The translations under genes and the position numbers were made by a program. Below are positions 41,189 through 49,467 of a DNA stretch of 64,000 nucleotides, one piece after another. The notes under the pieces were generated by a model. It ran no database searches, was not told the DNA's origin, and saw only the letters and a program-made list of their open reading frames with translations. The stretch is from Virgibacillus_O xinjiangensis (lineage in GTDB: Bacteria > Bacillota > Bacilli > Bacillales > Amphibacillaceae): the NCBI RefSeq assembly GCF_042643145.1, contig NZ_JBHRSA010000013.1, positions 24,450 to 88,449 on the forward strand, read 5' to 3'. How positions within the stretch are numbered: position 1 is the stretch's first letter; every line of letters starts with the position of its first letter.

Positions 41189-42169
41189 TTAACTGATTTG
41201 AAATTTACGTTGTTGGTAGTGGTTGCTCAGCGCTTCTCGCACCCATGCATTACTTTTATATGAATCCCTTCTCAGGGAAACCCGCTCATCCGTTTTCGGT
41301 CCATCGCCTGAGACAATCTGCTTGAACTTTTTCCAATCAGGTTCCTGATAGGACCATTCCTGTCTCTCTTCATCAAAACGCAAGGTGTCATCAGGGATTG
41401 TTAATCCTAACATTTTAATTTTAGGAACATATTTCGACAGGAACTCTTGCCTCAATTCTTCATTGGTCTTGGACCTCAGCTTGTACTTGATGTTGATATC
41501 AACACTCGAATGACCAACATCTTTTTTAGACTTCGGTCCGAAGAACATTAATAGAGGTTCCCACCAGCGATCAAGAGAATCTTGCAGCAATTGCTTCTGG
41601 CTATCGGTGCCTGCAGCTAATGCAAGAGTTAAACTTTCGCCATGTTTGGCGTGGAAGGATTCTTCCTGGCATATTCTTTTAAGTGCCCTCCCATAAGGTC
41701 CATAGGATGTTTTTAGCATCATTGTTTGAGTAAGAATTGCTGCTCCATCGACAAGCCATGCGATAATAGCTGCGTCGCCCCAAGTCGGAGATGGCATATG
41801 AAAGACATTATGGAACTTCAACTTTTTGGAGAATAAATCGTTCATAATATCCTCACGTGTTCTGCCAAGTGGCTTACTAAGGTCCTCTGTTACTCGAAGG
41901 AGCAATTGGCCATGTCCCATTTCATCTTGAACCTTAGCCATAATAGATAGTTTTCGATCAATGGTCGGCGCTTTTGGGACCCACTCCTTCTCAGGCAAAG
42001 CACCCATAATCTCACTGATTCCATGGGAGGAGATAAGCTTGATCAATGCATTTCGATATTCATCAGGCATCCAATCATTCGCTTCAATCTTTTCATCCAT
42101 TTCAATCCGTTCCATAAAGTGTTGATACTTTTCTTCCTCGGTCAAACCTGAAAATTGAATCGCTTTCAT
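41189..42169 (-). CDS. paaA: Phenylacetyl-CoA 1,2-epoxidase catalytic subunit PaaA
   Basis: The protein has 326 residues and is a ferritin-like di-iron protein. Metal-ligand motifs are seen in KVQDEMGHGQLLLRVTEDL and RICQEESFHAKHGESLTL (two ExxH-type elements). LTETMM-like helices and the C-terminal DEERQEWSYQEPDW match PaaA. With O2 and electrons from a reductase it epoxidises the ring of phenylacetyl-CoA. The usual reductase, PaaE, is missing, and a ferredoxin and ferredoxin reductase are encoded upstream instead. Confidence 0.92.
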   Translation of the reverse strand: MKAIQFSGLTEEEKYQHFMERIEMDEKIEANDWMPDEYRNALIKLISSHGISEIMGALPEKEWVPKAPTIDRKLSIMAKVQDEMGHGQLLLRVTEDLSKPLGRTREDIMNDLFSKKLKFHNVFHMPSPTWGDAAIIAWLVDGAAILTQTMMLKTSYGPYGRALKRICQEESFHAKHGESLTLALAAGTDSQKQLLQDSLDRWWEPLLMFFGPKSKKDVGHSSVDINIKYKLRSKTNEELRQEFLSKYVPKIKMLGLTIPDDTLRFDEERQEWSYQEPDWKKFKQIVSGDGPKTDERVSLRRDSYKSNAWVREALSNHYQQRKFQIS

Positions 42170-42194
42170 TTTACTCCCTCCTTGCGTAAGTATT

Positions 42195-43520
42195 TTAAAC
42201 TGTTGCTTCTTTCGGTTCCTTTATAATCCGGATGGCTTTTCCCTCTGATCTTGGAATCTTTCCTGGAGATTGAATGTGAGTATCAATCGTTACAAGGCAG
42301 CTGCTTTTCAACTTTTTAGAAATCTTTGTACTCAAATATTTTATCTGTTCATGGTTCATATCGCCGTCGACTGCTTGATAAACCTCTTCATTGATTTCAA
42401 CCTTAAGGACTACTTTATCGAGTGCCCCTTCCCTTGTTATTGCAAGCTGGTAATGTGGGACAAATTCCTCCATTTCCAATAAAGCACTTTCGATTTCTGA
42501 AGGAAAAACGTTAACACCGCGAATGATCAACATATCATCGATGCGGCCTTTCACCCGTGACATCCGAATCGACGTCCTTCCACACTCACACGGTTCTTTT
42601 GTGATGGAAGCAATATCTCCTGTACGGTAGCGGATAACTGGAAAAGCTTCTTTTGTCAGGCTTGTGAAAACCAGCTCTCCTTCTTCCCCTTCCGGTACTG
42701 GTTCCAATGTTTCTGGATCAATAACCTCTACATAGAAATGGTCATCTGCAATATGCAATCCATCTTGCGCTTCCTTGCACTCAATACTTACACCAGGACC
42801 CATCACTTCACTAAGTCCATAAATATCCATTGCTTTAATACCCAGTCGTTGTTCCAAGGTTTCTCTCATTTCTTCCGACCAGGCCTCTGCTCCAAAAATA
42901 CCGTATTTCAAACTTGTTTCACGAGGATCTTTTCCCATTTTCTCCATTTTTTCAATAATATTCAGAACATAAGATGGCGTGCCCGTGATGACTGTTGGCT
43001 TAAAGTCTTCGATGACCATGATTTGTCGTTCGGTGTTTCCACCTGAAATGGGTACAGTTGTCATGCCGAGTTTCTCAGAACCGTAATGAATGCCTAGCCC
43101 CCCGGTAAACAATCCATATCCGAAGGCATTATGTAGAACGCCCTCAGGTTCTCCTCCACAAGCTGCAATGGCTCTTGCAACTATTTCAGACCATACATTA
43201 ATATCATTCCTGGTAAATCCAACTACCGTAGGCTTCCCACTTGTCCCTGTAGAAGCATGCAACCTCTCCAGCTCATTAACAGGCTTTGCAAATAATCCGA
43301 ATGGATAATTTTCCCTAAGGTTTTTCTTTACTGTGAAAGGTAATTTTTGAATATCATCTAAGGTTTGAATGTCATCTGGATGTACGTTTGATTCCTCGAA
43401 TTTCTTTTGATAGAAAGGTGTATTCTCTGAAACTCGTTTGACTGTTTCCTTCAACCGCGCTAATTGCAGTCCTTTCTTATCATGGTCCGCAAGCGTTTCC
43501 ATTTTTTCGTTATAAAACAA
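42195..43520 (-). CDS. paaK: Phenylacetate-CoA ligase
   Basis: The protein has 441 residues from a TTG at 43520, 7 bp after GGAGGGG; the longer open frame would overlap the ferredoxin gene. It is an adenylate-forming ligase with the P-loop LHASTGTSGKPTVVGFT, then YGIFGAEAWSEEMR, YGLSEVMGPGV and the RIDDMLIIRGVNVFPSEIE hinge. It activates phenylacetate to phenylacetyl-CoA, the first committed step and the source of the PaaX inducer. Confidence 0.93.
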   Translation of the reverse strand: MFYNEKMETLADHDKKGLQLARLKETVKRVSENTPFYQKKFEESNVHPDDIQTLDDIQKLPFTVKKNLRENYPFGLFAKPVNELERLHASTGTSGKPTVVGFTRNDINVWSEIVARAIAACGGEPEGVLHNAFGYGLFTGGLGIHYGSEKLGMTTVPISGGNTERQIMVIEDFKPTVITGTPSYVLNIIEKMEKMGKDPRETSLKYGIFGAEAWSEEMRETLEQRLGIKAMDIYGLSEVMGPGVSIECKEAQDGLHIADDHFYVEVIDPETLEPVPEGEEGELVFTSLTKEAFPVIRYRTGDIASITKEPCECGRTSIRMSRVKGRIDDMLIIRGVNVFPSEIESALLEMEEFVPHYQLAITREGALDKVVLKVEINEEVYQAVDGDMNHEQIKYLSTKISKKLKSSCLVTIDTHIQSPGKIPRSEGKAIRIIKEPKEATV

Positions 43521-43539
43521 CCGCCATCCCCTCCTATAA

Positions 43540-43782
43540 TTAAGTAGCCTGACTAAAATGCTTCTCATTCAACAAGATGTATTCTTCTTCTTCCTCAGGA
43601 ACTTCCTCTTCTGCATAGATCGCCTGCACTGGACATGCTGATTCACATGCTGCACAATCAATACATACATCTGGATCTATATAAAACATGTCATCCCCCG
43701 GGTGGATTGCATCAACCGGGCAGACATCCACACATTCAGCCGATTTTTCATTATGACAGGGAGAAGTTATTACAAATGCCAA
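43540..43782 (-). CDS. Ferredoxin with two Fe-S clusters (FdxA type)
   Basis: The protein has 80 residues from a TTG start with AAAGGAG upstream. Cys9, Cys17 and Cys21-Pro form an FdxA-type first site, and CIDCAACESACP carries the classic CxxCxxCxxxCP second site. The tail is acidic. Placed directly between the ferredoxin reductase gene and paaK, it probably carries electrons to the PaaABC epoxidase. Confidence 0.9.
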   Translation of the reverse strand: MAFVITSPCHNEKSAECVDVCPVDAIHPGDDMFYIDPDVCIDCAACESACPVQAIYAEEEVPEEEEEYILLNEKHFSQAT

Positions 43783-43797
43783 TGGGATTACTCCTTT

Positions 43798-44799
43798 CTA
43801 TACTTTTATTTTCTCGAATAGACTCGTGCTATGCTGTGGCTGTTGACGTGCCTTCGGGTCAATATAGGTTTTGATACTGCTAATAGCAGTTGCAGCGTCA
43901 CTAAAACCACTTGCAATTAATTTAACTTTTCCATCAAAAGTTACAATATCACCCGCTGAAAATATGCCTGCTATATTCGTTTCCATTTTGGAATTGACTA
44001 CAATTGATTTCTTCAGAAACTCCAATCCCCATTCCTTAATCGGTCCAAGAGAAGATACATAGCCATAATTTGTAATCAATTCATCCAATTCTATGGTCAT
44101 CATTTCACCTGTATCATTTTTTTGTATGGATATAGCGTGGATGCTGCCCTCATCTCCATGGATATCCAGTAGATTATAAGGGGTCAAAATATTGATGCTG
44201 GAATTTTCCATATCAGCCACACTAGCTTCATGAGCTCTAAAGCGCTCCCGTCGGTGAATGATGTTGACCTTTTTTGCTATCGGTTCCATCATTAGTGCCC
44301 AGTCAACAGCAGAATCTCCACCACCTAATATACAAACTTCCTTGTCGGCAAAATGTTGCATATCTTTTATAAAGTAATGTAGATTTTTTCCTTCATAACT
44401 TGCCGCATTATTATGATCAATACGGCGCGGTGTGAATGCCCCAATTCCAGCAGCAATAAGAACAGTCTTAGAATAATGAACATTTTTATCAGATATTAAT
44501 TGGAAATCCCCTTCGTCCGTTTTAACGACACTTTCCACCGATTCATTCAATACCACAGTTGGATCAAAGTGCTGGGCTTGAATCACTAGTTGATCGACTA
44601 AGTCTTGAGCCTTCGTTTTTGGAAAACCTGCCACATCATAAATGTACTTTTCCGGATATAAAGCGCTGAGTTGGCCGCCTAAGTGTGGCAAACTTTCAAT
44701 TATCTTCACTTTTAATTGCCGCATACCACCGTAAAAAGCGGAAAATAGACCGATAGGCCCTCCTCCAATAATGGTTACGTCATAAACATCTTCACTCAT
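43798..44799 (-). CDS. Ferredoxin-NADP+ reductase, thioredoxin-reductase-like (YumC type)
   Basis: The protein has 333 residues with an FAD site, IIGGGPIGLFSAFYGGMRQL, an NADP site, VCILGGGDSAVDWALMM, and the closing GIFSAGDIV. The redox-active CxxC of thioredoxin reductases is absent, as expected for this reductase class. It is the first gene of the long paa operon, behind a near-consensus promoter, and with the ferredoxin gene 16 bp later it forms a likely NADPH-to-epoxidase electron chain. Confidence 0.9.
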   Translation of the reverse strand: MSEDVYDVTIIGGGPIGLFSAFYGGMRQLKVKIIESLPHLGGQLSALYPEKYIYDVAGFPKTKAQDLVDQLVIQAQHFDPTVVLNESVESVVKTDEGDFQLISDKNVHYSKTVLIAAGIGAFTPRRIDHNNAASYEGKNLHYFIKDMQHFADKEVCILGGGDSAVDWALMMEPIAKKVNIIHRRERFRAHEASVADMENSSINILTPYNLLDIHGDEGSIHAISIQKNDTGEMMTIELDELITNYGYVSSLGPIKEWGLEFLKKSIVVNSKMETNIAGIFSAGDIVTFDGKVKLIASGFSDAATAISSIKTYIDPKARQQPQHSTSLFEKIKV

Positions 44800-44828
44800 T
44801 TGTCACACCTCCTTATAACGTTTATTTG

Positions 44829-44866
44829 TATAACGTTTTTTAAACGCATTAACTTATTTCGTTATA
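44829..44866. promoter_or_regulatory. Candidate PaaX operator at the paa promoter
   Basis: TATAACG (44829-44835) and CGTTATA (44860-44866) are inverted around 24 bp. A further TATAACG lies at 44814-44820, and CGTTT-N3-AAACG at 44834-44846. All lie at or just downstream of the predicted transcription start, where a repressor would block initiation. Confidence 0.5.
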
Positions 44867-44869
44867 TGT

Positions 44870-44898
44870 ATAGTATCAACCCTCAATACTTATGTCAA
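44870..44898 (-). promoter_or_regulatory. Sigma-A promoter of the paa operon
   Basis: On the minus strand a perfect TTGACA (44898-44893), a 17-bp spacer and TACTAT (44875-44870) lie about 70 bp before the first gene. This is the strongest promoter-like sequence I found in the window. Confidence 0.75.
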
Positions 44899-45052
44899 TA
44901 TTAAAATTAATTTAATTTGTCAGAAAAATCGTCGATTAGTTTTCGTTAAATTTCAGTATCTAGCATTTATATGGGCATACTCGCACGTTAGAAACCTTGC
45001 TTAGCAACTTTTGCTTTTGTGTTAAATAATAAGAATTACATTCATAGACAAA

Positions 45053-45090
45053 AAGAAGGAGCGTACTTTGAAAGAGATCAAAACACGCTC
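45053..45090 (-). terminator. Hairpin GAGCGTGTTTTGA type
   Basis: An imperfect 13-bp stem (45059-45071 with 45078-45090) is followed on the minus strand by CCTTCTTTTTG. It resembles the terminator at 47291-47328. The rest of 44900-45184 holds no gene that I can support. Confidence 0.5.
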
Positions 45091-45184
45091 TTGCGATCAT
45101 ACTTAACTATGTCACTGTAAAAGTAATCATCTCCGGTACAGGACAGTAAAGAACTGATTCATTTATTCATTATTTTGATTCTAG

Positions 45185-45223
45185 TAAAAAAGGAGGCCCG
45201 ACGTCTGTTTCGTCAATGCCTCC
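45185..45223 (-). terminator. Terminator of the LysE-family gene
   Basis: GGAGGC...GACG pairs with CGTC...GCCTCC, and six T follow on the minus strand. Confidence 0.75.
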
Positions 45224-45265
45224 AAATCTGATGAGTTTCAAATAAAGTGAATATCCTTGCATTGG

Positions 45266-45895
45266 CTAGGAAGCTTTCGTCTGGAACAGCTTGATTCCCA
45301 ACCCGATAAAAATGATGCCTGTCACTTTATTCAAGATGAGTTCTGCTTTTGGATTATTCCTCAATTTCTTCGTGGTAAAGGAAGCAAAAACAGAAACCAA
45401 CAAACACCATGCCGTACTGGTCAATACGAAAGCAAGCCCCAAGATGACAAATGGCAGTGGACCATAATTATTGTCCGCTGAAATGAACTGCGGCAGGAAC
45501 GAGATGAAAAACAATGCAACCTTAGGATTGGTTACATTGGTGATCATTCCTTGTATGTATATCTTCCTGACCGGCATATCCTTTGTATTGGCAAGCTGTA
45601 TATTAGAGGTTTTCTGCCTTAACATCCGTATGCCAAGATAGATCAGATAGCCGGCACCGATCAACTTGACCAGAGTGAACAATACGGCAGATGTGGTAAG
45701 GATCACCGATAAACCGACAGCCGCCATAAAGGTATGTACCAAGGCCCCTGTGGAAATGCCGAGCACTGAATAGATTCCCGCCTTCGATCCTTGGGATACA
45801 CTTCGATTGATAATATACATCGTATCTGTACCCGGTGTAATATTCATTAGAAATGATGTTACTAAAAATAGCCCAAAACTTGTAATTCCGGCCAA
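45266..45895 (-). CDS. LysE/RhtB-family amino-acid exporter
   Basis: The protein has 209 residues from a TTG at 45895, 7 bp after GGGGGG. Six hydrophobic segments are visible. The N-terminal family signature MNITPGTDTMYIINRSVSQGSKAGIYSVLGISTGALVH and the segment ITNVTNPKVALFFISFLPQFI are typical of LysE/RhtB exporters of amino acids or related metabolites. A partly deleted copy of its 3' end lies at 23570-23632. Confidence 0.88.
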   Translation of the reverse strand: MAGITSFGLFLVTSFLMNITPGTDTMYIINRSVSQGSKAGIYSVLGISTGALVHTFMAAVGLSVILTTSAVLFTLVKLIGAGYLIYLGIRMLRQKTSNIQLANTKDMPVRKIYIQGMITNVTNPKVALFFISFLPQFISADNNYGPLPFVILGLAFVLTSTAWCLLVSVFASFTTKKLRNNPKAELILNKVTGIIFIGLGIKLFQTKAS

Positions 45896-46014
45896 AACAC
45901 CACCCCCCAACTTGATGAAATTTAATCCTATTTTATCATATATATGGAGCAATCATTTCCTTTCATATAAAGAAGCGACCATGTTTCATCGCCCCCATTC
46001 ATCGGAGCGTCAAG

Positions 46015-46104
46015 TCATCCCTTTTTCTTGGCATTCAAGGTATACCAAGCCCCGATGACTCCTGAAATGACAGCCAGGAAAATGACGATGACTCCCGCAT
46101 CCAT
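46015..46104 (-). CDS. 29-residue single-span membrane peptide
   Basis: ATG at 46104, preceded by AAGGGGTGG at about 9 bp, opens a 29-codon frame. It has an acidic first residue pair (MDAG), a hydrophobic span of about 18 residues (VIVIFLAVISGVIGAWY) and a basic tail (NAKKKG). The charge pattern, with a negative outside and a positive inside, and the good ribosome site argue for a real small membrane protein. I recognise no family. Confidence 0.5.
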   Translation of the reverse strand: MDAGVIVIFLAVISGVIGAWYTLNAKKKG

Positions 46105-46217
46105 AATAACCACCCCTTCATGTGTTCTATCTGACCCAGCAGCAATATAAATCCCTGCCTTTATCATAACAAGCACTCTTACAGCTTTGAATCAGACAAC
46201 TGATATCATATCCTTGC

Positions 46218-46964
46218 TCAAGGAAGACTCAACTTGGTCGTCCTGCCGCCATCGACGGTATAGACCTGCCCTGTGATAAACCCAGCCTCCTCTGCGGCGA
46301 GAAAGGCGACGAGCGCTGCCACTTCCTCCGGGGAACCCGTGCGAGCTACAGGGTGGATGCGCTCGATGTCGCGCCGGAACGCCTCTGCATCAGGAGTGCT
46401 CTCGATCATACCAAGGTTCAGATCGGTGTCAATCCACCCAGGTGCCACTGCATTGCAGCGAATGCCTTCATGGCCATGATCCACCGCTACTGAACGGGTG
46501 AGCCCGTGAAGCCCAGCCTTGGATGCACAGTAGGCTGCATGGTTGGGGTTGGCACCCAGCCCCTCCGTCGAGCCGGTGTTGACAATGCTGCCCTGCGTCT
46601 TACGGAGGTAGGGTAATGCCGCGCGAATCATTAGGAAGGGAGCCGTCAAATTCACGGTGAGATTGCGTTGCCAATCCTCCAGGCTCATTTCTTCGATACC
46701 CGCTTCCATCATCATCCCCGCATTGTTGACCAGCACATCGAGCCGTCCTGTTCGGGAAATGACCTCTTCGACGATTCGTTGCGGTGAAGTGGGATCGGAA
46801 AAATCTGCCGCTACCCAGTCAAATTCCTTGTCCTCGCCACGCTGTGCGGTGATCACTGTCGCTCCTTCTTCATGCAGACGGCGAGCGATGGCCTGGCCGA
46901 TCCCCGAACGCCCACCTGTCACGAGAGCCACCTTGTTTTCAAACCGATTCATATGCTTCGTCAT
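46218..46964 (-). CDS. Short-chain dehydrogenase/reductase
   Basis: The protein has 248 residues, with AAAGGAGG 9 bp before the ATG. It is a classical SDR: TGGRSGIG cofactor loop, NNAGMM, the catalytic Ser in VNTGSTEGLG, YCASKAG (Tyr/Lys) and a C-terminal GQVYTVDGG. The arginine after the strand VITAQRG hints at NADP preference. The substrate is unknown. Its codons look richer in G and C than its neighbours', a possible sign of transfer. It appears monocistronic. Confidence 0.87.
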   Translation of the reverse strand: MTKHMNRFENKVALVTGGRSGIGQAIARRLHEEGATVITAQRGEDKEFDWVAADFSDPTSPQRIVEEVISRTGRLDVLVNNAGMMMEAGIEEMSLEDWQRNLTVNLTAPFLMIRAALPYLRKTQGSIVNTGSTEGLGANPNHAAYCASKAGLHGLTRSVAVDHGHEGIRCNAVAPGWIDTDLNLGMIESTPDAEAFRRDIERIHPVARTGSPEEVAALVAFLAAEEAGFITGQVYTVDGGRTTKLSLP

Positions 46965-47072
46965 TATGATATGCCTCCTTTTTGATCAACCCTGCAATCT
47001 CACGAACTCTATGTTTATCGCATTATGTATAAAGGACTATTCTTCTATACGTTCCATGCTCCGCTAAAGAAA

Positions 47073-47225
47073 TTATATATTGTTGCTCTCTCGCAGCTCT
47101 TCCAATTTCTCATCTATTTCCTTCAATTTATTAGTCGTATTATTCATGAAATGCGCCACCCTTGAAATCAAGTAAATGACAAGGATGAAAAATAGCACAT
47201 TAAAAACAGCTCCCACTGCATCCAT
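47073..47225 (-). CDS. Small membrane protein with coiled-coil tail (DUF4083-like)
   Basis: The protein has 50 residues from the ATG at 47225, with AAGGAGG 6 bp upstream; the longer open frame has no such site. One transmembrane helix (about 7-24, FNVLFFILVIYLISRV) is followed by a short coiled coil, NKLKEIDEKLEELRESN. This is the layout of DUF4083-type proteins in Bacillaceae. The function is unknown. Confidence 0.7.
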   Translation of the reverse strand: MDAVGAVFNVLFFILVIYLISRVAHFMNNTTNKLKEIDEKLEELRESNNI

Positions 47226-47290
47226 GTTTGTCCTCCTTGTATCGGTATCATGCTGTTCTGCTCGATAGATGAAGGAACATACACAAAAAA

Positions 47291-47328
47291 AGAAAAAACG
47301 TGCTTTGAAAACAGGTTCAAAACACGCT
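47291..47328 (-). terminator. Terminator of the PAS-STAS gene
   Basis: CGTGCTTTGAA and TTCAAAACACG pair with one mismatch and run into TTTTTTC and more T on the minus strand. Confidence 0.75.
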
Positions 47329-47413
47329 CCTTCAATCCCAGCTCCTTCGTTCATAGCCTGATCTCTGTAATGGTTTACTCTCTTATACGGGATGAGTAAA
47401 GGACTGGCCCGCT

Positions 47414-48172
47414 CTATGCGGCATGCTCACTCAACTTCTTGATTGCTTCTTTCACGTTCAAGGCAATCATAGGGGAATGGAGCTCCATATCTAAATCTAC
47501 GGCCTGCATGGCCAACTCCGGCCTCAACCCTGTAATGATATAATGTACACCCATGACGGACAGCACACGATTGATCCTGAATATGTAATCCAATACCAGA
47601 GAGTCGAGACTATACGTCCCTGAGAAATCGAGGATCACACTCTCTATATTCTGTTCCATTATATTTTCCGGAACTTTATCGAGAAGATGCAGCGCCCTTT
47701 CCTCATCGATCGCCCCTGTTAACGGAAGGATCGCCATCCCATCAAATAATGGAACAAGTGTGGAAGATAATACATTTATTTCCTTTGTAATTTCTTTCTG
47801 TTTCTTTTCAGCTTGTCTTTTCTCTGTGATGTCCCGGACATAGGTCTGAATGGCCTTTGTATCGCCGATCATCACTGGATGGCAATACAGTTCCACATCC
47901 ACTGTCGTCCGGTCCATACGATAGATGGTTTCCTCAATGACATTCGCCGGTTGTTCATAAGCCGATTGGATCCGATTATCTATTGCCGATTTGGATGTTT
48001 CTTGGAATATATCTAATGGGCTTGCCCCGACTACTTCTTCCCGATCAGCCCTGAAAAACTTTTCCGCTGCCTGGTTGATATATATGATTTTCAAATCCGA
48101 ATGGATGATTAATGGTTCCAACGCATATTCCGCCACTTGTCTGTAATCTATCTCTGATATATTTTCACTCAT
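47414..48172 (-). CDS. PAS-STAS protein, RsbR-like stressosome component candidate
   Basis: The protein has 252 residues. An N-terminal PAS domain (about 10-120; YALEPLIIHSDLKIIYINQAAEKFF, YVRDITEKRQ) lacks the photoactive Cys motif of LOV domains. A linker helix leads to a STAS domain (about 140-248) with ILPLTGAIDEERA, ILDFSGTYSLDS and HYIITGLRPELAMQ. That order matches RsbR co-antagonists, whose STAS threonines and serines are phosphorylated in stress sensing. No RsbS or RsbT lies nearby. Confidence 0.82.
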   Translation of the reverse strand: MSENISEIDYRQVAEYALEPLIIHSDLKIIYINQAAEKFFRADREEVVGASPLDIFQETSKSAIDNRIQSAYEQPANVIEETIYRMDRTTVDVELYCHPVMIGDTKAIQTYVRDITEKRQAEKKQKEITKEINVLSSTLVPLFDGMAILPLTGAIDEERALHLLDKVPENIMEQNIESVILDFSGTYSLDSLVLDYIFRINRVLSVMGVHYIITGLRPELAMQAVDLDMELHSPMIALNVKEAIKKLSEHAA

Positions 48173-48367
48173 CGGAACACTTCCTTTCCAGTGAAAATAT
48201 TATATTAGTTGCAGGCTGGATTCAACTATATCACCTTATGGGAAGGTAAAAAACTCCTTCCGTTTCTTATGAAGAACTCTGCACGATAGAGCATGTAAAT
48301 TAGTAATGAATCTATCAAAATCATGTGGTATCCCAGTCAAAATTAAACATCTTTTGCCGTTGTTAAT

Positions 48368-48381
48368 GAAAGCGCTTTTAT
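48368..48381. promoter_or_regulatory. cre-like box ahead of the FGE-sulfatase operon
   Basis: TGAAAGCGCTTTTA differs from the cre consensus at one position. It lies 61 bp before the FGE start, within the spacer of a TTGTTA/TAACAT promoter-like pair, so CcpA binding would block it. Confidence 0.6.
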
Positions 48382-48442
48382 ATAACATAGTCACTATCAA
48401 AATTTAAATACTTTAAAAATTCAGTAAGAGGAGCGGGTTTTC

Positions 48443-49423
48443 ATGGATCATAGCAACCATTCCCCATGCTGCAGCATGAGTCGCAGTGATGTCGCACAGA
48501 TGGACAAACCATCTGCACAAGAACTGGACTCCCGGAAAGCCAGTATACCTTCTGCAACGGTAGAATCAGCTGCTAAACAGATCTATATTCCTGGCGGCAG
48601 TTTCTTTATGGGGACGAAAGATAAGGAAGGTTACCCGGCAGATGGCGAAGGACCGGTCAGAAAGGTGACGGTAGACCCATTTTACATGGATGCCCACACT
48701 GTCACGAACGCCGAATTCTGCGATTTCGTGGAAGCTACCGGTTATAAGACGGAGTCCGAACAATTCGGCTGGTCCTTTGTTTTCTACCAATTTGTCAGCA
48801 ATAGAACAAAACGCAAGGTGAAGCAAGTTGTCCAGCAGACACCTTGGTGGCTCGTCGTACAGGGAGCCTCATGGAAACATCCGGAGGGGACGGATTCTTC
48901 CATAGAGGAAAAAATGGATCACCCAGTTGTCCATGTATCGTGGAATGATGCCAGGGCTTATTGTGAATGGGCGGGAAAAAGGCTGCCGACAGAGGCTGAG
49001 TGGGAGTATGCAGCCCGAGGCGGATTGGAGCATAAGAAATTCCCTTGGGGGGATGAGCTTACACCGGGTGAAGAGCACCGGTGCAATGTCTGGCAAGGAG
49101 AATTTCCAAAGACGAACACGAAAGAAGATGGTTACATAGGTACTGCACCTGCCGGGTCGTTTCCAGCAAATGGCTATGGCCTCTATAACATGGTAGGCAA
49201 TGTGTGGGAATGGTCTTCCGATTGGTTTGCGAGAAGTGTACGCGACCGTGGCGGGAGAAAGAATCCCAAAGGGCCGAAATCCGGGGAGTTCCGTGTCATG
49301 CGCGGTGGCTCGTATCTCTGCCATCATTCCTATTGCAACCGCTATCGCGTCGCAGCACGATCAAAGAACACCCCGGACAGTGCGTCAGGAAATATAGGTT
49401 TCCGTTGTGTGACAGATGTCTAA
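48443..49423 (+). CDS. Formylglycine-generating enzyme (sulfatase-modifying factor)
   Basis: The protein has 326 residues, with GAGGAG before the ATG. It has the FGE-sulfatase fold: IPGGSFFMGTKDKEGYPADGEGP, HPVVHVSWNDARAYCEWAGKRLPTEAEWEYAARGG, NVWEWSSDWF and GNIGFRC. The two active-site cysteines of genuine FGE are present as Cys293 and Cys298 (RGGSYLCHHSYCNRYRVAAR). It oxidises the motif cysteine of sulfatases to formylglycine with O2 and copper. It has no signal peptide. The sulfatase gene 44 bp downstream is the evident substrate. Confidence 0.93.
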   Translation: MDHSNHSPCCSMSRSDVAQMDKPSAQELDSRKASIPSATVESAAKQIYIPGGSFFMGTKDKEGYPADGEGPVRKVTVDPFYMDAHTVTNAEFCDFVEATGYKTESEQFGWSFVFYQFVSNRTKRKVKQVVQQTPWWLVVQGASWKHPEGTDSSIEEKMDHPVVHVSWNDARAYCEWAGKRLPTEAEWEYAARGGLEHKKFPWGDELTPGEEHRCNVWQGEFPKTNTKEDGYIGTAPAGSFPANGYGLYNMVGNVWEWSSDWFARSVRDRGGRKNPKGPKSGEFRVMRGGSYLCHHSYCNRYRVAARSKNTPDSASGNIGFRCVTDV

Positions 49424-49467
49424 TCCGATTCCGATATCAAACATCCCAAAAAGGAGGAATATACATT

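Noticed and set aside
44839..44852. cre-like TTTAAACGCATTAA near the paa promoter
   Set aside because: It misses at least two key consensus positions, including the leading G.
49204..49467. N-terminal extension of the sulfatase frame into the FGE gene
   Set aside because: The TTG at 49468 follows a strong ribosome site and begins a proper lipoprotein signal peptide; the extension would hide that signal.
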